From positions 25,320 to 89,319 of the forward strand of contig CAJMLH010000002.1 in assembly GCA_905214195.1 (NCBI GenBank): a stretch of DNA of 64,000 nt. The letters run 5' to 3'. The stretch's first letter is position 1; every line of letters begins with the position of its first letter. Origin of the DNA: an uncultured bacterium. GTDB taxonomy: Bacteria > Bacillota > Clostridia > Peptostreptococcales > Anaerovoracaceae. Positions 60,218-64,000 of this stretch are shown here, piece after piece. Under the pieces are notes generated by a model. That model saw only the letters and a program-made list of their open reading frames with translations. It was not told the origin of the DNA and did not search any database. The position numbers and the translations under genes are program-made.

Positions 60218-61957
60218 ATGAAACACCATACATTAAAAAGACTTTTAGGGTATTTAAAAACATATAGGCTGCGGCTGTTTTTCGTTTTGCTGTTTGCCTC
60301 TGTCAGCACCGTTTTTACGGTAATGGCTCCATTTGTCATAGGTAAAGTTACAACAACACTATTTGACAGTATCAGCGACGGTGTATTTTACTGGGAAACA
60401 ATTTTATGGCTGCTTGCAGCATTGGTGTGCCTGTATCTGATATCACAATTCTTTTCGTTTTTACAAGGATTTCACATGGCAAAAATTACATCAAATGTAA
60501 TGCGCAAGATAAGAAGTGATATCGATGAAAAAATGCATAAATTGAAATTAAACTACTATGACACCCATACACATGGCGATATTCTAAGCGTCATTACCAA
60601 TGATGTTGATACTATCAACAATACTGTCAGCCAAAACCTTACTTCTATTGTCACACAAGTAATTACCGCAATAGGAATCCTTTTAATGATGCTCTCAATA
60701 AGTCCTAAGCTTACGCTGATACCGGTCATCATGGTACCTCTTTCCTTATTAAGTGCGGCAGGTGTTATGAAGTCCGGCAGTAAGCATTACGGAAAACAGC
60801 AGGAACTCCTTGGAGAATTGAACGGATATATCGAAGAAATGTATAACGGTCAGCAAGTTGTTCAGTCCTTTAATTATCAAAACCGTGCAAAACAGCGTTT
60901 TTCCGAATTAAATGAAGAGCTCAAAAACAGTTCCTATAAGGCGGAGACAACAGCAGGAGCAGTAAGCCCTATTACTACTTTTGTAAATGATACAGGATAT
61001 GTAATTTGTGCCGCAATCGGCTGTCTTAGGGCAATCGGCGGTTTTATTACAGTAGGAAATGTACAAGCCATGCTTGAATACACCAGACGCTTTGCAGAGC
61101 CTTTTTCATCACTGGCCGGTATGGCAGGCAGCTTTGGTGCAGCAAAGGCCGCAGGTGACAGAATATTTGCCTTACTTGATGCAGAAGAAGAAATACCGGA
61201 ATCTGAAAATGCTGTCATTCCGGAAGATCATTCCGGAAGCGTTACTTTTGAAAATGTTAAATTTGGATATACACCTGACCGCATGCTTATAAATAATGTT
61301 AATCTCACCGTAAAACCGGGGCAAAAGGTTGCAATTGTCGGTCCTACCGGCGCAGGCAAAACCACACTTATAAATCTTTTAATGCGTTTTTATGAGATAA
61401 ATGACGGGGCAATTAAAGTTGATGGCGTAAATATATGTGATATGACAAGAAAAGAGTTGAGAGACCGCTTTGGTATGGTATTGCAGGATACTTGGCTTTT
61501 CGAGGGTTCAATCGCCGATAATCTTGGATATGCACAAGAAAATATGGACAGAGATAAAATTATTGCTTCTGCAAAATCTGCCTGTGCACACAATTTCATT
61601 AAAACGCTGCCCGGCGGATATGATATGGAACTTTCAAAAGGGGCTGAAAATATTTCACAAGGGGAGAGGCAGCTACTTACAATCGCTCGTGCCATCGCCT
61701 CAGACCCTGAAATTATGATTTTAGATGAGGCGACAAGTAATGTAGATGCCCATACAGAAGTCTTAATTCAGCGTGCTATGGCGGAACTTATGAAAGGTCG
61801 CACCAGCTTTGTAATTGCTCACAGGCTTTCTACCATTCGTGATGCTGATATGATTTTGTATATGGAAGACGGAGATATAAAAGAAATCGGAAATCATGAA
61901 GAGCTTATGGCAAAGAACGGCAAATATGCTGTTCTCTACAACAGTCAGTTTGCCTGA
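60218..61957 (+). CDS. ABC exporter subunit, consensus ATPase site
   Basis: The ATG at 60218 has AAAGGAGG upstream and gives 579 residues; a frame open from 60182 overlaps the previous gene. It has Walker A GPTGAGKTTL, the signature ISQGERQLLTIARAI and Walker B MILDEATSNVD with the catalytic Glu. With the previous subunit it forms an asymmetric heterodimer of the BmrCD/TM287-288 type, probably a drug or peptide exporter. Confidence 0.93.
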   Translation: MKHHTLKRLLGYLKTYRLRLFFVLLFASVSTVFTVMAPFVIGKVTTTLFDSISDGVFYWETILWLLAALVCLYLISQFFSFLQGFHMAKITSNVMRKIRSDIDEKMHKLKLNYYDTHTHGDILSVITNDVDTINNTVSQNLTSIVTQVITAIGILLMMLSISPKLTLIPVIMVPLSLLSAAGVMKSGSKHYGKQQELLGELNGYIEEMYNGQQVVQSFNYQNRAKQRFSELNEELKNSSYKAETTAGAVSPITTFVNDTGYVICAAIGCLRAIGGFITVGNVQAMLEYTRRFAEPFSSLAGMAGSFGAAKAAGDRIFALLDAEEEIPESENAVIPEDHSGSVTFENVKFGYTPDRMLINNVNLTVKPGQKVAIVGPTGAGKTTLINLLMRFYEINDGAIKVDGVNICDMTRKELRDRFGMVLQDTWLFEGSIADNLGYAQENMDRDKIIASAKSACAHNFIKTLPGGYDMELSKGAENISQGERQLLTIARAIASDPEIMILDEATSNVDAHTEVLIQRAMAELMKGRTSFVIAHRLSTIRDADMILYMEDGDIKEIGNHEELMAKNGKYAVLYNSQFA

Positions 61958-61974
61958 CATCCCCGGCATAAAAG

Positions 61975-62003
61975 AGACCCCAAAAGATTAACTTTTGGGG
62001 TCT
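61975..62003. terminator. Bidirectional terminator
   Basis: The 12-bp stem AGACCCCAAAAG/CTTTTGGGGTCT, with flanking runs, lies between the convergent exporter and surface-protein units. Confidence 0.85.
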
Positions 62004-62024
62004 TTTAATTAACTTACCTGCTTT

Positions 62025-62825
62025 TTATTTATTAACTGCAATAGTATCCCATTCAACTATATCGTCATTATAAATATATTGATTCGCTCCTCCGTAAGTT
62101 ACTGTCAGATTCTGTTTTCCTCCATAAGAGAATCCGCTTACTACATAAGGGTTTTTAGCCCCCGAACCTTTAACTTTAATGTTATTGAGGTTTACAGTGC
62201 TCTTTTCCTTATAATTATCAACTTCAATAAGATCACCGCTCCACCAGTCGTTATATTCAAAATAACATTCATCAAAGCTGTAGGTTCCTTTCGCATAAGC
62301 ACCTGCCTGAACGAAGCTGCTTCCGTTTATATCATTCCATATGAACTTACAGTTTACGAAACGGATATCATAATCTGTAATGTTGTTATAACCATCTACT
62401 CCGACATAACCTGTATCAAATACGCAGTTTTCAAAAGTAACAGTCATCTTTTTACCTGCTTCGGATGGCGTCAGCTGGAAAATTTCATTTCCGGTTGATA
62501 CGGGAGCTTCACAGATGAAGTTACTGTTTTTTATAGTTAAGCTTTTTGCACCCTCAACACGAACGGTTGTACCACCCTTGGTACTGATAAACTCTGCATT
62601 TTGTAAGGTTACATCTGCATCATAGTTGCTAACCTTTAAACCACTTCCATCTCTTGTTGCACGAGTCACTTTGCCGTGATTGAAGTCAATAGTGGTGCTT
62701 CCTTTAACTGTTGGTGTGTTCTGATCAACTACAAGGTCCTCGGATACGACAATTTTCTCTTCAGTCTCAGTTGCATTTGTAAGGGCTTGATTTGAAGAAA
62801 CATCTTTATATCCTCCCTCTATCAA
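62025..62825 (-). CDS. Beta-helix-type surface protein (possibly a split part of the upstream gene)
   Basis: This frame gives 266 residues of repeated beta-strand turns (TVRVEGAKSLTIKNSNFIC, VTFENCVFDTGYVGVDGYNN) typical of right-handed parallel beta-helix proteins. It has no signal peptide. It begins at a TTG with only a poor site, and it is in the same frame as the TasA-like gene upstream, separated only by a TAA at 62841-62843 and five codons. A single secreted protein with both domains may have been split by this stop. Confidence 0.7.
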   Translation of the reverse strand: MIEGGYKDVSSNQALTNATETEEKIVVSEDLVVDQNTPTVKGSTTIDFNHGKVTRATRDGSGLKVSNYDADVTLQNAEFISTKGGTTVRVEGAKSLTIKNSNFICEAPVSTGNEIFQLTPSEAGKKMTVTFENCVFDTGYVGVDGYNNITDYDIRFVNCKFIWNDINGSSFVQAGAYAKGTYSFDECYFEYNDWWSGDLIEVDNYKEKSTVNLNNIKVKGSGAKNPYVVSGFSYGGKQNLTVTYGGANQYIYNDDIVEWDTIAVNK

Positions 62826-62840
62826 ATCCTCAAGTCTATC

Positions 62841-63578
62841 TTACTTTGCAATATCGTTCCATGCACCGTTATCATAATCAGGGCCAAAGCTATCGCTTTC
62901 TTGTGCTAACTGGGTAGCAGTAATCTTGAGAGTTAAATCAGTTTCCAATGCTACTTCGCCTGTGTTATAAACCTTACCGTTAACTGTATTACCGATTTCC
63001 TCAGGGAAGTAAATAATCATAGCAAGATATACAGGTGCCGGGTTTGCTCCCTTTCCATTCATTGTACCCTCTTTTGAATAGTCAAGAATACTTGAAGCAT
63101 TAGCAGCTTTAGCAGCCTCAATAGCTGTAGCTCTATTATATGTACCAACATCACTCTCTTTAATCTCAACTACGGCTGTTTTAAGTACATCAGACAGTGC
63201 TGCACCGTCTGTGCCTGTAACAATATCTTCCGCATCGACAGAAAGTTTATATTTCAGTGCCAGACTTCCTGCATTTTCCACTTTTAAGTATGCAACAGTT
63301 GCTGCTCCCGGTTCCCACAAAATCTTGCCGCCGGTACTGTTTACAAACAGATTATCGGTAGTTTCGTTAAACTCTGCAAAATTCTCTCCTTCACCGGCCA
63401 TATGTGCGTTTTTATAGGATACCTTTATGTCCAGATTTCCTGCAACAATCTTATTATTGCTGTTTGTTACTGAATCAGTAAACCAAGCAAATGTTGTTGC
63501 AATAAGCATAGCCAAGCATAAAATCAATGATAATACACTTGCCTGCAAAGCACGCTTAGTTTGTTTGTTGCTTTCCAT
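62841..63578 (-). CDS. TasA/camelysin-like SipW-type secreted protein
   Basis: This 245-residue protein has a signal peptide and SipW-type motif (LCLAMLIATTFAWFTDSVTN, about 20-39) followed by KIVAGNLDIKVSY, the mark of TasA/camelysin-like proteins exported by a SipW-type signal peptidase. Such proteins form fibres or stay near the surface. GAGGATGAG precedes the ATG. No SipW gene is in the window. It ends at TAA, after which the same frame runs on as a beta-helix protein. Confidence 0.85.
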   Translation of the reverse strand: MESNKQTKRALQASVLSLILCLAMLIATTFAWFTDSVTNSNNKIVAGNLDIKVSYKNAHMAGEGENFAEFNETTDNLFVNSTGGKILWEPGAATVAYLKVENAGSLALKYKLSVDAEDIVTGTDGAALSDVLKTAVVEIKESDVGTYNRATAIEAAKAANASSILDYSKEGTMNGKGANPAPVYLAMIIYFPEEIGNTVNGKVYNTGEVALETDLTLKITATQLAQESDSFGPDYDNGAWNDIAK

Positions 63579-63637
63579 TACTCATCCTCTATAGGAAATG
63601 AGTTATAAACTGAATTTACTGAATATTCGCTACTTTT

Positions 63638-63667
63638 AATATACCCCTCACCAGCGGTATTTGTCAA
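63638..63667 (-). promoter_or_regulatory. Promoter of the TasA-like gene
   Basis: TTGACA (63662-63667) and TATATT (63638-63643) on the minus strand are 18 bases apart, about 60 bases before the start codon. Confidence 0.7.
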
Positions 63668-63755
63668 CGATTATACAAGTTATTCATTGCTTAAAATTTT
63701 CGCTTCTTCTAATTTTATTTTCACGGTCATTTTGTTTTTAAGAATTCTATATTTT

Positions 63756-63810
63756 CTTCGCTGTCCGGATTTGCTCTCCGGCTAAAGCCGGGCAAATCAG
63801 GCAGGATTCT
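63756..63810. repeat. 55-bp hairpin repeat, copy 1
   Basis: It holds nested inverted repeats: GATTTGC...GCAAATC around CCGGCT-AA-AGCCGG. The same 55 bases recur at 63946-64000. The region from 63579 to 64000 holds these repeats, a promoter and a terminator but no gene. Confidence 0.85.
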
Positions 63811-63858
63811 TCACCTGCTCCGCATGGTTCTCATCCTTTCAATCTTAATCAAAAAACA

Positions 63859-63886
63859 AAAAACCCCTCTCATGAGGGTTTTTTTG
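63859..63886. terminator. Terminator-like hairpin between the repeats
   Basis: The stem AACCCCTC/GAGGGTT, with A and T runs on both sides, lies between the two 55-bp repeats. Confidence 0.65.
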
Positions 63887-63945
63887 CTTTTTGGTCGGGA
63901 TGACAACGAGGGTCTTCGCCCCTCTCCTCCGCTTGCTTTCGCTCG

Positions 63946-64000
63946 CTTCGCTGTCCGGATTTGCTCTCCGGCTAAAGCCGGGCAAATCAGGCAGGATTCT
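63946..64000. repeat. 55-bp hairpin repeat, copy 2 (cut by window end)
   Basis: Identical to 63756-63810 over all 55 bases to the window edge, 190 bases away. The full repeat may be longer. Confidence 0.85.

Noticed and set aside
1..64000. CRISPR arrays, rRNA genes, prophage or insertion sequences
   Set aside because: No regular spaced repeats, rRNA-like regions, transposase, integrase or phage structural genes were seen.

Overview
The window comes from a low-GC, strictly anaerobic Firmicute of class Clostridia. The evidence is a complete D-ornithine fermentation set (ord, ortA, ortB, oraS, oraE, a GlmL-like activator, ornithine racemase), butyrate kinase and a butyryl/4-hydroxybutyrate-type CoA-transferase, a flavo-diiron oxygen reductase, and strong AGGAGG ribosome binding sites throughout. 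The ornithine gene order resembles Acetoanaerobium (Clostridium) sticklandii. Peptostreptococcales or Anaerovoracaceae-type relatives are my best guess, but genus cannot be fixed from the sequence.

Layout. Positions 1-7.2 kb: the 3' part of a sigma-54 activator, two YtcJ-type amidohydrolases, an M20 amidohydrolase and a YfcC-type carboxylate/amino-acid transporter that has its own perfect sigma-54 promoter but is cut by an in-frame TAG. 7.2-11.4 kb: purine salvage (phosphoribosyltransferase, NCS2 permease), an HD protein and an EamA exporter. 11.6-15.9 kb: a cobalamin nucleotide-loop assembly operon (cobT, cobU, cobS, a second CobU-like protein, cobC). 15.9-18.7 kb: a metNIQ methionine importer preceded by a methionine-rich leader peptide and a terminator, which look like a ribosome-mediated attenuator. 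18.7-30.6 kb: central metabolism and stress genes (phosphohexomutase, butyrate kinase, endonuclease IV, ferredoxin, fused flavo-diiron protein) and an ECF sigma/anti-sigma pair with two matching promoters. 30.7-44.7 kb: basic amino-acid permease, ornithine racemase, GlmL-like protein, then the ord-ortA-ortB-oraS-oraE operon with a sigma-54 promoter and its PAS-type sigma-54 activator. 44.8-54.1 kb: ArsR regulator, a large RND pump, thioredoxin, a two-component system, PepSY protein and CoA-transferase. 54.2-54.6 kb: tRNA-Arg(CCU) beside a tRNA-like palindromic element. 54.6-64 kb: Ogt, CoA-disulfide reductase, a MerR-controlled heterodimeric ABC exporter, and a TasA-like plus beta-helix surface protein pair, ending in 55-bp hairpin repeats.

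How it fits together. The ornithine pathway needs adenosylcobalamin for OraS/OraE, and the cobalamin salvage operon lies on the same window. Ornithine is oxidised to acetyl-CoA and alanine; acetyl-CoA can be drained to butyrate through the CoA-transferase and butyrate kinase. The ornithine operon and the YfcC transporter are both read from sigma-54 promoters, and three identical 15-bp sites mark the likely target of the ornithine activator.

Five coding units are broken by a nonsense codon, a frameshift or a deletion (5754-7190, 28619-29079, 36288-36987, 51495-51901, and the 62025-63578 pair). This means either real gene decay or assembly errors. The most interesting item is the methionine leader peptide/attenuator at 18420-18660; the sigma-54 regulon sites, the paired ECF promoters and the tRNA-like element follow.
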